From positions 1 to 47,623 of the IMG/VR virus record IMGVR_UViG_3300033155_000806: 47,623 bases of DNA, one strand, 5' to 3'. The position numbers and the translations under genes were made by a program. Positions 31,169 through 38,329 of this stretch are shown one piece after another; the stretch's first letter is position 1; every line of letters starts with the position of its first letter. The notes beneath the pieces are model-generated. The model did not search any database. It had not been told where the DNA came from and saw nothing but the letters and a program-made list of their open reading frames with translations. The stretch is from a virus.

Positions 31169-31683
31169 TATAATCGCCCCGCTACGTTGTCGTCATCTAT
31201 CGCCGCGTTACACTGCTCGCAGCCATGTTGGTCGATGTCGCGGTACTCAAAGACCTGCTCGCATTTCAGGCAGTAATATTGAGTATCTGTCAGTTCTGCA
31301 ACGATCTTAACGAGTTCTGCCGCCTCTCTGGTCTCATACACTGTGCCGTCAGACACATATGTTTGCGCCAGTTCATCCAAGCGATATACGATATAGCACT
31401 GTGCCATATAGATCTCGGATTCCAGCAATGCAGAAGACTCTTCTTCGCCCCAGCATACTGATATATATGTTTTGCCGTCGTGTTCGGTGGTATTGTCGTA
31501 GTTAATTGCGAAGTCGGGATCATCGGAAGGGTTGAATGCTTCAATCCGATATTCCTCATCGCCGATCCCAGACATCCGATAGTGGCTGATGTCTGCATCT
31601 TGTACATACTCGTACATCGAATCATAATATGTCGGTTCTATGTGGTTCTGTGCTTCGGCTTCTGTGGTTGTGTGGTTTGTCAT
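31168..31683 (-). CDS. Zinc-ribbon protein, 171 aa
   Basis: ATG 31683 is preceded by AAGGATGTGAATCAA. The N-terminal 100 residues are acidic and Tyr-rich with TYISVCWGEEESSALLESEI; the C-terminus has a zinc ribbon, YCLKCEQVFEY and GCEQCNAAIDDD. The gene is downstream of a small RHH regulator. Unknown function, possibly an acidic DNA mimic-like protein, but this is speculation. Confidence 0.62.
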   Translation of the reverse strand: MTNHTTTEAEAQNHIEPTYYDSMYEYVQDADISHYRMSGIGDEEYRIEAFNPSDDPDFAINYDNTTEHDGKTYISVCWGEEESSALLESEIYMAQCYIVYRLDELAQTYVSDGTVYETREAAELVKIVAELTDTQYYCLKCEQVFEYRDIDQHGCEQCNAAIDDDNVAGRL

Positions 31684-31707
31684 TTGATTCACATCCTTGA
31701 AGGGGTC

Positions 31708-31860
31708 TCACGCCTCTTGTGGCGCTTCTCTCGCGTTCTTGTATGCATACAACAGGTCACGTATCTTCGTGCCGTTTACTGGCTTTCCTGCAGTCTCTTC
31801 GATGAAAGCATAGAGCTCTTCATCCTCATTCCGGAATGGTACTGTTATGATTCGTGTCAT
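31708..31860 (-). CDS. Small RHH-like protein, 50 aa
   Basis: Begins MTRIITVPFRNEDEELYAFI and continues with a helix, GTKIRDLLYAYKNAREA. The opening strand and two helices fit a ribbon-helix-helix fold. ATG 31860 lies about 30 bases after a TATA box and is surrounded by repeated GTTATA half-sites, as in an autorepressed gene. It precedes the zinc-ribbon gene by 24 bases. Confidence 0.6.
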   Translation of the reverse strand: MTRIITVPFRNEDEELYAFIEETAGKPVNGTKIRDLLYAYKNAREAPQEA

Positions 31861-31898
31861 GTAAGTTATATGTTATAAGTTATACCTTATAAACTTAT
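31861..31898 (-). promoter_or_regulatory. TATA box and GTTATA half-sites before the RHH-like gene
   Basis: The TATA core (TTTATAAG on the minus strand, 31887-31894) is followed by overlapping ATAACTTATAAC-type repeats up to the start codon. They resemble half-sites of the TTAAGTTATAACTTAA palindrome, so the same regulator could bind here. Confidence 0.55.
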
Positions 31899-31918
31899 CG
31901 GTTACTGCTTCACATGAT

Positions 31919-33721
31919 TTATGAAAATTCCGTTTCCGTTTTAATGTCAAATCGATTTCTACTCTCCCATTCCGCCCTTTTTCCGGAATTATACGCCGTT
32001 ACCGGACGATAAAAGCCTGTAACTCTGTCCCACACAGTAGTTTCTGCTTTACATGTCGGGCACACCCCCGATAAATCATTGATCACGCCACAATTCGGAC
32101 ATACTGCGTATGCGCGGGTGAGTGCCAAATAGGGGATAGAAGTGTTCGTGCAGACATTCTTTATGAGGTCTTTGATCCCCCCTGCACTTGGCGCAGACTC
32201 CCCACAGAATATGTGAAACAGTGTACCGCCGTTATAATGCTTTTTGAACCGTTCCTGGATGCGCAACGATTCGCCAAGCCCAAGTTCATCACCCACGTAA
32301 ATATGGGACGAGTTTGTATAGAATACGCCATCCCCGTCACCTTGTGTAATTAAGTCCGGGTAGTTTACTTTGTCTTTCAATGCAAGACTGTGTGAGCAGC
32401 CTTCTGCTGGCGACTCTTCAAGATTATACGGATGTCCGTGTTCTTTTGTCAATTTACGAACGTACGCATGCATATAACTCAGTACGCCGTCTACAAAATC
32501 AACACATTCATAAATAGGTTTGCCGAACATGTTTAAACAAGCCTCGTTCATTCCAACGAGTCCAATCGTCGAGAAGAACGAATCAAAATTCTTCATGTAG
32601 CTTTTTGTGAATGGCATCAGCCCCATCTCGAATCCTTCATTGATCTTCTCTCGCTTCCATTCGCTGTGTTGGTGTGCTGCTTCGAGTAACCCATCAAGAC
32701 AAGTATAGAACGCTGCTATCAGATCTTGATACAAGGATTCTGACATCAGATCGTTGACATCTGCACGCGCGAGATACCCAAGTTGTGGCATATTGATTGT
32801 GACAACACTCAACGATCCAGTGCCAACACCAGCGTTCCATAATCCACCTTTCGACGCTTCTACAACGTCCTCAAGCCTCAAATTCAAACGACAACACATA
32901 GAACGAGTGGAGGATGGATCAAGACCTGATCCTATATATGACATGAAGTATGGCGTACCGAACTTTGCTGTAAGCTCGAATAACTTGTTTGTCACCTTGC
33001 AGTCCCAATCAAAATCCTTTGTTATCGAGTAGGTAGGTATCGGGAAAGTGTGCGGATTACCATTCTTGTCGCCGTCCTTCATAACTTCGATAAATGCCAA
33101 ATTTATCATATCCATTTCATGTTGAAATTCGCTGTATGTGCGGTCTTGCGGCATCCCGCCAATAATAACTGGTTCATTCATCATGTGTGCAGGGCATTTG
33201 AGATCAAAACTCCAATTCGTAAACGGTGTTTGAAATGCCGCTCTCAGAGGATATGAAAGGTTAAATACTGCTCGCTGAATTGATTGTTTCACAGATTTGA
33301 AATCCAAATTATCATAATATACAAATGGAGCGAGCAACGTATCGAAATTGCTATAAGCCTGCGCGCCTTCCCATTCGTTCTGTGAAACGTACATCGAATT
33401 AACGATGTGATCAACTGCAACGTCGAAATGTTTCGCTGGCGTGGATGATGTCCCAGAAGGATTCTTTACGCCTTCCATGAGCAACTGTGTTAAGTCCATG
33501 CCCCTGCAATATGCACTCCATATTCCACCAGATAAATCATGTAGATGCATTGCACCAGATCTATGATGCTCCGCAGCGGGAGATTGCGACAATGTCGATT
33601 CTTTCAATACCGTTGCAGCGATCTGTGCTTTGAGCCCGCTGATGGAAAACGATGTGTTTGCGTTCTCGTTGCACGTTCCGTTCTTCAAATACTCTCTTAT
33701 TATATTATTTATTTCTTTCAT
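31919..33721 (-). CDS. nrdD: Anaerobic (class III) ribonucleoside-triphosphate reductase
   Basis: 600 residues. It lacks the N-terminal ATP-cone and begins at the catalytic barrel (HLHDLSGG; ANTS-like start). The glycyl radical site is RVTGFY with Gly569, preceded by a zinc ribbon CPNCG/CPTCK (541-556). Thiyl-radical cysteines are likely in KCPAHM and SMCCRLNL. It reduces ribonucleotides to deoxyribonucleotides under anoxic conditions. No activase (NrdG) gene is found, so it would depend on the host's. A GTAGGTGATAGATT leader precedes the ATG. Confidence 0.92.
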   Translation of the reverse strand: MKEINNIIREYLKNGTCNENANTSFSISGLKAQIAATVLKESTLSQSPAAEHHRSGAMHLHDLSGGIWSAYCRGMDLTQLLMEGVKNPSGTSSTPAKHFDVAVDHIVNSMYVSQNEWEGAQAYSNFDTLLAPFVYYDNLDFKSVKQSIQRAVFNLSYPLRAAFQTPFTNWSFDLKCPAHMMNEPVIIGGMPQDRTYSEFQHEMDMINLAFIEVMKDGDKNGNPHTFPIPTYSITKDFDWDCKVTNKLFELTAKFGTPYFMSYIGSGLDPSSTRSMCCRLNLRLEDVVEASKGGLWNAGVGTGSLSVVTINMPQLGYLARADVNDLMSESLYQDLIAAFYTCLDGLLEAAHQHSEWKREKINEGFEMGLMPFTKSYMKNFDSFFSTIGLVGMNEACLNMFGKPIYECVDFVDGVLSYMHAYVRKLTKEHGHPYNLEESPAEGCSHSLALKDKVNYPDLITQGDGDGVFYTNSSHIYVGDELGLGESLRIQERFKKHYNGGTLFHIFCGESAPSAGGIKDLIKNVCTNTSIPYLALTRAYAVCPNCGVINDLSGVCPTCKAETTVWDRVTGFYRPVTAYNSGKRAEWESRNRFDIKTETEFS

Positions 33722-33769
33722 AATCTATCACCTACTTAACATCTCTTGCATGCTCCTAAAACCCATCAG

Positions 33770-34084
33770 TCATCCTTCCACGAATGCCTTGACAAAGCCC
33801 AACGCCTCAAACTGGCATTCGATCACATAACACAGTTCGCTCGATACTGCGTCCTCGATACCGCTCGGTGTTGGCTCGATAGAGATCCGCCTGACGGTTG
33901 CCGGGAACGTGTCTCTGCCGCATAGGAATACTGCCTTGCCTCCGAGTCCCCATGCTGTTGTTGAGCCTATCCGCTTGCGCCAGAACTTCGTGTAAGCTCG
34001 GCGCTCGTGGAATGCGCCTGTCTTGCGCTGTTCCTCTACCTTCTGCTTGAGGTACTTTTTCCTGATCATCAAACTTAGTATCAT
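33770..34084 (-). CDS. ASCH/PUA-like protein, 104 aa
   Basis: The order KFWRKRIGSTTAWGLGGKAVF, LCGRDTFPATVRRISIEP and a C-terminal ALGFVKAF suggests an ASCH-like small RNA-binding fold (a K-x-x-x-R entry, central G-R-x-x, F at the end). ATG 34084 overlaps the upstream stop (TGATG); a start at 34069 is possible. Function would be RNA or nucleotide binding, but the assignment is tentative. Confidence 0.55.
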   Translation of the reverse strand: MILSLMIRKKYLKQKVEEQRKTGAFHERRAYTKFWRKRIGSTTAWGLGGKAVFLCGRDTFPATVRRISIEPTPSGIEDAVSSELCYVIECQFEALGFVKAFVEG

Positions 34085-34281
34085 CAGTCATCTCCGAAGT
34101 ATGATGTGAGGGGTGGGGTTTGCGCCATACTGCGTTCTCGAATCAGCGACTCATATTCAGACTTGACATTTACTGTCTGTCGGAATTCTTTGCATTCGTG
34201 TCCATCGTATGAAAGTAGGCAGTCGTCGCATGTGACAAATTTCAGCATCCCGTCTGGCGATCCGCATCCAAGTTTCATCAT
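34084..34281 (-). CDS. Cysteine-containing small protein, 65 aa
   Basis: Begins MMKLGCGSPDGMLKFVTCDD and has CLLSYDGHECKEF, so four to five cysteines could hold a zinc ion. Ends TPPLTSYFGDD. ATG overlaps the methyltransferase stop by four bases. Unrecognised. Confidence 0.58.
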   Translation of the reverse strand: MMKLGCGSPDGMLKFVTCDDCLLSYDGHECKEFRQTVNVKSEYESLIRERSMAQTPPLTSYFGDD

Positions 34282-34931
34282 AGCACCGCCCGCAAATATC
34301 GACCGATGTACTCAGTGTACGCCGGTGGTATTGCCTGTTTTATCTCTTCCCGGGTCATCCAATCGATGCCCATCGCAACCCTCCAATCAGCCACACGGCA
34401 TGACCAGCCATCTGCACCATTCCCTGCTACAGAACAATATGCCGATTTCTTGATGAAGATTCTCGGATCTCGTTTGCTCTGCTGCATGATCGGCTTCTTC
34501 CTCTGGATATACATTGGCTGCGGTAGCCACCAGTTCGTTTCAAATCCTCTCCTCCGGATGACCCCCAATCCAAACATCGTTCCCTCTATGTATGTTGGAT
34601 TGTGGAGTGGTGCGGTCGGCACGTTCTCTATCACATACGGCTTTCCTGAATCTATCAGCATCTCGCGCACTTGACCGATTAGATCCGGATACTTCTTTCC
34701 TTTTGCCCTGTGTCTTGACGTACTCCAGCAATAGTTCTGACACGGTGGCGATGCGTGAATCGCATCATACTCATCGATGAAATGAATGTTTAGCGCGTTT
34801 GTCTGCACGAACCTGTATGGGTAATTTTTTTGAGGATTAATATCGACACCGGTAACCTCGAACCCCGCCGCAGCGTAGCCCGCAGAGCAGCCTCCGGCAC
34901 CACAAAAGAGATCCAATATTGTTTTCATCAT
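34278..34931 (-). CDS. DNA (cytosine-5) methyltransferase, short form
   Basis: 217 residues from ATG 34931, which overlaps the preceding stop. Motif I DLFCGAGGCSAGYAAAGF binds SAM; motif IV is SPPCQ with catalytic Cys64; motif VI PYVIENV has Glu102; C-terminal EEIKQAIPPAYTEYIGRYL matches motifs IX-X. The target recognition domain must be very small. No restriction enzyme partner is seen, so it probably protects viral DNA from host restriction. Confidence 0.87.
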   Translation of the reverse strand: MMKTILDLFCGAGGCSAGYAAAGFEVTGVDINPQKNYPYRFVQTNALNIHFIDEYDAIHASPPCQNYCWSTSRHRAKGKKYPDLIGQVREMLIDSGKPYVIENVPTAPLHNPTYIEGTMFGLGVIRRRGFETNWWLPQPMYIQRKKPIMQQSKRDPRIFIKKSAYCSVAGNGADGWSCRVADWRVAMGIDWMTREEIKQAIPPAYTEYIGRYLRAVL

Positions 34932-35377
34932 AACCACACATCCTGTTCGTCGTCTTCGTCGCCGGTAAGCTCCAGTGCGCTGCATATCCAATCAGGAATA
35001 CATCTTTCATACGCTTTTCGTAGGTCGCCGATGGTGTATCCGACCACGCCGCCGCCCCATTCCTGGGTTGCCACATCAAGTCCTGCTTTGGTGACTGTGC
35101 ATAGTTGATTGTAGAAACTGCGCTCTTTCTGTTTGTCTTTCCAGTCCTGCCAGAACTCTCCAAAATAGCAACTATCGTTTGCGATTGATCCGATGCAATA
35201 CCTACCATGGAACTTGTATTCTATAGTCTTATCCCATCCGTGGATCTCTTCATCCTCGAAACGGCGGATAAAGCCTTGTACTGCTTTCAATATCTTATCT
35301 CTACGCGCATCTGTCACATCCATAATGCTGATGAGTCGTGTCGAGACGTCCATCCAGCGCGTGTATATTTGTGTCAT
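34928..35377 (-). CDS. Hypothetical protein, 149 aa
   Basis: ATG 35377 has TAGGATGTGAATAA before it. Contains ISIMDVTDARRDKILKAVQG, then FHGRYCIGSIANDSCYFGEF and a C-terminal acidic end (TGDEDDEQDVWL). Predominantly helical N-terminus and a mixed middle. It overlaps the methyltransferase start. No family is recognised. Confidence 0.6.
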   Translation of the reverse strand: MTQIYTRWMDVSTRLISIMDVTDARRDKILKAVQGFIRRFEDEEIHGWDKTIEYKFHGRYCIGSIANDSCYFGEFWQDWKDKQKERSFYNQLCTVTKAGLDVATQEWGGGVVGYTIGDLRKAYERCIPDWICSALELTGDEDDEQDVWL

Positions 35378-35400
35378 TTATTCACATCCTATGATTGTAA

Positions 35401-35568
35401 TTATCGCACCATCTTTTTATCCCGCAGTAGTTTGAGCCGATTTTTCACTGCACCGATAGATCGATCAACGATTGATGAATGCAGTTCATATCCAGTCAAG
35501 CCCCGCTCACGTAGTTCTATCAAGTGCGCATCCTCTGATGGAGTCCACGCAGGAGATCTTACCGTCAT
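35401..35568 (-). CDS. Myb/SANT-like DNA-binding protein, 55 aa
   Basis: From ATG 35568 (overlaps the previous stop). The sequence WTPSEDAHLIELRERGLTGYEL followed by IVDRSIGAVKNRLKLL is a three-helix Myb/SANT or GcrA-like unit: a first helix with the W-x-x-x-E-D motif and a recognition helix R-S-x-G-A-V-x-x-R. Likely a small transcriptional regulator. Confidence 0.72.
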   Translation of the reverse strand: MTVRSPAWTPSEDAHLIELRERGLTGYELHSSIVDRSIGAVKNRLKLLRDKKMVR

Positions 35569-35762
35569 AATGGCTCCCTTTTGTAATTGCTGCACAGTTG
35601 AGTCCCGAGTTGCGTGACCGTGCAGTTCTCTTTACTGTCATGGTTGAATCTATGCCCAAGCCACATGCCCGTACCTCGGCATGTATCCGGATGGATACAG
35701 GTGCCGCTAAAGTTATAATAGCAGTCGTTCACGCCGCTTTTGAGTTCTATCCCGCACATCAT
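35565..35762 (-). CDS. Cysteine-rich small protein, 65 aa
   Basis: Contains six cysteines in MMCGIELKSGVNDCYYNFSG, TCIHPDTCRG, ENCTVTQLG and QLCSNYKREPL. The layout suggests one or two metal sites or disulfides. It overlaps both neighbours by four bases. Unrecognised. Confidence 0.58.
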   Translation of the reverse strand: MMCGIELKSGVNDCYYNFSGTCIHPDTCRGTGMWLGHRFNHDSKENCTVTQLGTQLCSNYKREPL

Positions 35763-36070
35763 TCCTCTCCCGACAGTTCCTTAAGCCGCGCAACATCTTC
35801 TGTTTGTTCTTCCGTGGCTTGCTCTGTGGTCATTAGCTGCTCTCCGTTTTCGATAATTAGCCGCGCCATTTTCAACTCAGTGATGTACTGATATGTTGTC
35901 GAAAAGCTGATATGTGCGCGCATCATAAAGATCCCCATGATATGGTCTTTCGATGTTGTGCGCCCGTTTTTCGTGATCAGCCGCAGAAGATCGTCCCTGC
36001 GATGCGACCGTGAACGCATATTCGCTTTTGCTTCGGTGGAATATTCCTCAATTTCGTCTGTTCCGGTCAT
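35759..36070 (-). CDS. Winged-helix-like regulator, 103 aa
   Basis: Middle section RRDDLLRLITKNGRTTSKDHI and ISFSTTYQYITELKMARLII has the helix-turn-helix spacing of a small winged-helix protein, with a possible wing at ENGEQLMT. Acidic C-terminal tail. The ATG lies inside the preceding RHH gene (23-base overlap). Possibly a viral transcription regulator. Confidence 0.6.
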   Translation of the reverse strand: MTGTDEIEEYSTEAKANMRSRSHRRDDLLRLITKNGRTTSKDHIMGIFMMRAHISFSTTYQYITELKMARLIIENGEQLMTTEQATEEQTEDVARLKELSGEE

Positions 36071-36182
36071 AAGCCCTCGCCGCCCTCATAATCAGATCAT
36101 GATAGGATAGTCCCAAGTCCTTGCATAGCTTGTCCAGGAGCTTTGTTTCTGGCTCCGTGAAATTGATTATGATTCGGGTCAT
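36048..36182 (-). CDS. Ribbon-helix-helix regulator, 44 aa
   Basis: Sequence MTRIIINFTEPETKLLDKLC then DLGLSYHDLIMRAARAYDRN: a strand, a helix and a second helix typical of RHH proteins. Very similar in opening (MTRII) to the 50-residue protein at 31708. ATG 36182 overlaps the AbrB gene stop. Part of a run of four small DNA-binding genes at the start of the operon. Confidence 0.65.
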   Translation of the reverse strand: MTRIIINFTEPETKLLDKLCKDLGLSYHDLIMRAARAYDRNRRN

Positions 36183-36328
36183 TGTACTACCTTCGATATG
36201 ATTACTTTATCGCCCTGCAATTCTACCCATACCTCATCGCCCGCCTTAAATATCTTGAATCCGGCAGGGATGGTTACGGAGATTGAATCTCCAATTTCTC
36301 GTATCAGTCGAATGTATTTCAACTTCAT
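36179..36328 (-). CDS. AbrB/SpoVT-like transition regulator
   Basis: 49 residues from ATG 36328 (longer form to 36370 is open but this start has AATAGGAATT upstream and lies 26 bases from a TATA box). Sequence MKLKYIRLIREIGDSISVTI, then a KIFKAGDEVWVEL: the AbrB fold with I-P-x-x-x-x-x-x-x-x-G-D-x-V. It is the first gene of the operon below the second (ATAGAG)n element, so it could bind the AT-rich palindromes or control this promoter. Confidence 0.75.
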   Translation of the reverse strand: MKLKYIRLIREIGDSISVTIPAGFKIFKAGDEVWVELQGDKVIISKVVQ

Positions 36329-36349
36329 AATTCCTATTATGTATCTATC

Positions 36350-36358
36350 GTATATAAG
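36350..36358 (-). promoter_or_regulatory. TATA box of the second early operon
   Basis: Plus-strand GTATATAAG; read on the minus strand CTTATATAC. Centre is about 26 bases from ATG 36328, so transcription could be leaderless. The (ATAGAG)n element begins about 35 bases upstream. Confidence 0.62.
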
Positions 36359-36387
36359 CGTTATGGTCATAACTTTTATCTACTTTG

Positions 36388-36508
<121 letters not shown>

Positions 36509-36626
36509 TTTTCTTTTTCTTTCTGTTTCCTTTTCTATGTGTTTGTATATGTTTCCTGGAAAGAAATTATAATAATGTCCACGATAAAAACCTTCCCGAA
36601 AAGTTTGATGAGATCAAAAAGTGTTT

Positions 36627-36642
36627 TTAAGTTATAACTAAA
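36627..36642. repeat. TTAAGTTATAACTTAA-type palindrome, copy 5
   Basis: Reads TTAAGTTATAACTAAA, one change from perfect. It lies between the (ATAGAG)n element and the 26-base palindrome, far from any start codon, so its role is not limited to translation leaders. Confidence 0.65.
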
Positions 36643-36654
36643 AAAATAGATTTC

Positions 36655-36680
36655 TAAACCTCTCGAATTCGAGAGGTTTA
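36655..36680. promoter_or_regulatory. 26-base perfect palindrome
   Basis: Each half is TAAACCTCTCGAA and its complement; the centre is GAATTC. There is no loop, so it is more likely a binding site for a dimeric protein than a terminator. Lies 95 bases beyond the end of the upstream operon. Confidence 0.75.
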
Positions 36681-36717
36681 AATAACCCAGAAGACCCCCC
36701 ACAGATCAGGATGTACC

Positions 36718-36740
36718 CTCCTCGAATGACAAACGAGGAG
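36718..36740 (-). terminator. Hairpin at the end of the first early operon
   Basis: CTCCTCG (36718-36724) pairs with CGAGGAG (36734-36740) around a nine-base loop, 35 bases after the last gene of the 41745-36775 operon. No strong T-run follows, so termination is only probable. Confidence 0.45.
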
Positions 36741-36774
36741 TGCAATTTCCCCTTATCGCTGTGCCTACTTAAGA

Positions 36775-36963
36775 CTATCTAACATCAGCGTACCACCGCA
36801 GAGCTGCTGCGGGATTGCTCTCAATCAGATCCCGCCCGTACTTACTCGCCCGAGCTGTCTGCATGATCCTTGCGTGGCGCGGGCAGCAGTGTTTCTGTGC
36901 CCGATGGGAGGGTGTGAATCTCTTGCCACACCAACACACCCTCATCTTATTCTTTGGTGCCAT
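36775..36963 (-). CDS. Small zinc-finger protein, 62 aa
   Basis: The N-terminus MRVCWCGKRFTPSHRAQKHC, followed by CPRH, has the Cys/His spacing of a MYM/zinc-knuckle finger (C-x-C ... C-C-x-x-H). The remainder is a basic helical tail (RASKYGRDLIESNPAAALRW). Likely binds nucleic acid. It is the last gene in the operon. Confidence 0.65.
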   Translation of the reverse strand: MAPKNKMRVCWCGKRFTPSHRAQKHCCPRHARIMQTARASKYGRDLIESNPAAALRWYADVR

Positions 36964-36994
36964 AGCGTTCTACGCGGTCCGCCGTTCGCGTGCT

Positions 36995-37141
36995 TCATCG
37001 ATTGCTTTGAGTGCAGCCCGCCCCTTCTGCTGAAAAGTTGCAGGAGTCGCAACTCCATACGCCCTTGTTCTCTGTGATTGTTCCGCCGCATTCACATGGG
37101 TACGCTTGCAGGATGTCTTCTGGGATGTCTTCTGGAGGCAT
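36995..37141 (-). CDS. Small zinc-ribbon protein, 48 aa
   Basis: ATG 37141 overlaps the upstream stop (TGATG). Sequence MPPEDIPEDILQAYPCECGG then WSCDSCNFSAEG: two C-x-C/C-x-x-C pairs 15 residues apart form a zinc ribbon. Stop TGA at 36997-36995. Too small for a product name. Confidence 0.6.
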   Translation of the reverse strand: MPPEDIPEDILQAYPCECGGTITENKGVWSCDSCNFSAEGAGCTQSNR

Positions 37142-37626
37142 CAGACCACATCCAGCTTCACGGTCGTCTTCGAGACCAGTTCCGCTGCGCCAGGCTCCGA
37201 GATCACGGACATGAACTCTTTCACCTCCGTCTTATTGAATCCAGACACATATTTCAATACCTCTGTACCCGTTCGCATGTGGCTGATTATGTCCGCCATA
37301 AGCAACCCTGGATTCACGATCTTCAAGCTCTGTGTTGTGCGGAACTTCAACGTTCCGGCAGGATATTGCAGGGTTTTCTTCTCGCCGTCCCATGCCTCGA
37401 GGATCTGTGCTTTGATGGTCTCGATGTCTCGGATTGTTCCATCAATGGCAGGATCGTAATATGCAAGATCGTCTGCCAATGCATATTCTGCCATTTCCAA
37501 CCGTCCTTTCGCATACGCAACTGCTTCACGTAGTAAGATTACAGTGCCATCACTATCTCTTGCAGATTCTTCTTCCTTCTGGTTTGCCTGCAACTCTGCA
37601 AGCTGGCTTACAAAGTCTTCCATCAT
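37141..37626 (-). CDS. Hypothetical protein, possibly Gam-like, 161 aa
   Basis: N-terminal helix-rich half (VSQLAELQANQKEEESARDS, LEMAEYALADDLAYYD) and a beta part with TLQYPAGTLKFRTTQSLKI then a helical end. The helix-hairpin followed by LKFR...LKI strands faintly resembles Gam-like host-nuclease inhibitors, and it sits among recombination genes. Identity is uncertain. Confidence 0.55.
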   Translation of the reverse strand: MMEDFVSQLAELQANQKEEESARDSDGTVILLREAVAYAKGRLEMAEYALADDLAYYDPAIDGTIRDIETIKAQILEAWDGEKKTLQYPAGTLKFRTTQSLKIVNPGLLMADIISHMRTGTEVLKYVSGFNKTEVKEFMSVISEPGAAELVSKTTVKLDVV

Positions 37627-38111
37627 CGTCCGCTCACCTTCATCTTTCGTTTCGATTCATCTACAGTGATCCATAGCGTGCCATCCTCTGCCAGTCCGAT
37701 GCTCAATCCGGAATCCACTCCCTTGACATAGACGTGGATTGTTCCGTCATGGTGCAGCCCGGCAGCAAGGGGGCTAGCCCCCTCTTGCTCCTCGTAATGT
37801 TCTGCGCAGAACGCATCACAGAACATCTTTCCATCTTTCCGATATGTGTTTTCGGGTCTCAAATCCGCCATGCAACTCGCGCATTGCACATCAGGAGGCG
37901 ACAGTATCCCGAATCTGGAAGGAGCGTGAAGCACCTCCTTTATGTTTAGATATGTTGGCTGAGTCCCCGACCTATTCGCATACTCGGTTTGAATCATTCC
38001 GGTTGGAGTGACTGCAATCACCCGCATCAAATACAGTTCACTCTTCTCATCTGCATCATGCAATACGAGATCGCCAACCTGCCATTCAATCTCATTCGAT
38101 TCGTAATTCAT
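37623..38111 (-). CDS. TRASH/MYM-like zinc-finger protein, 162 aa
   Basis: The middle has CASCMADLRPENTYRKDGKM followed by FCDAFCAEHYEEQ, a four-cysteine metal-binding module like TRASH/MYM fingers. The N-terminal domain is a small beta barrel (WQVGDLVLHDADEKSELYLM); the C-terminal 45 residues are beta-rich (TIHVYVKGVDSGLSIGLAED). Downstream gene start overlaps by four bases. Function unknown. Confidence 0.62.
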   Translation of the reverse strand: MNYESNEIEWQVGDLVLHDADEKSELYLMRVIAVTPTGMIQTEYANRSGTQPTYLNIKEVLHAPSRFGILSPPDVQCASCMADLRPENTYRKDGKMFCDAFCAEHYEEQEGASPLAAGLHHDGTIHVYVKGVDSGLSIGLAEDGTLWITVDESKRKMKVSGR

Positions 38112-38115
38112 CCGA

Positions 38116-38328
38116 TCATCTCCTCAAGTGTGGTGGCGTGTACGTTCCCGGAATATAGTATCTTGGATATGTGCCAGAGTACCATCGCTCCAGTTTCCCA
38201 TCCCTAACCATGCCATCTGCTTCGTTTCCTGCATTGGGATGCCCTATTGCATCCACAAATGAACCACGCTCACACCCCGGATGTCGCCGGACATGCTCTA
38301 TTATCTCCTTCTCGTGATTTGTTGCCAT
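38116..38328 (-). CDS. Winged-helix-like protein, 70 aa
   Basis: From ATG 38328, with GAGGGATTGAG upstream. Sequence MATNHEKEIIEHVRRHPGCE, then SFVDAIGHPNAGNEADGMVRDGKL: the H-P-G-x-x-x-x-x ... D-G-x-x ordering is seen in small helix-turn-helix phage proteins; YYIPGTY is a wing-like end. Retained as coding because it fits tightly between two genes. Confidence 0.58.
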   Translation of the reverse strand: MATNHEKEIIEHVRRHPGCERGSFVDAIGHPNAGNEADGMVRDGKLERWYSGTYPRYYIPGTYTPPHLRR

Positions 38329-38329
38329 C

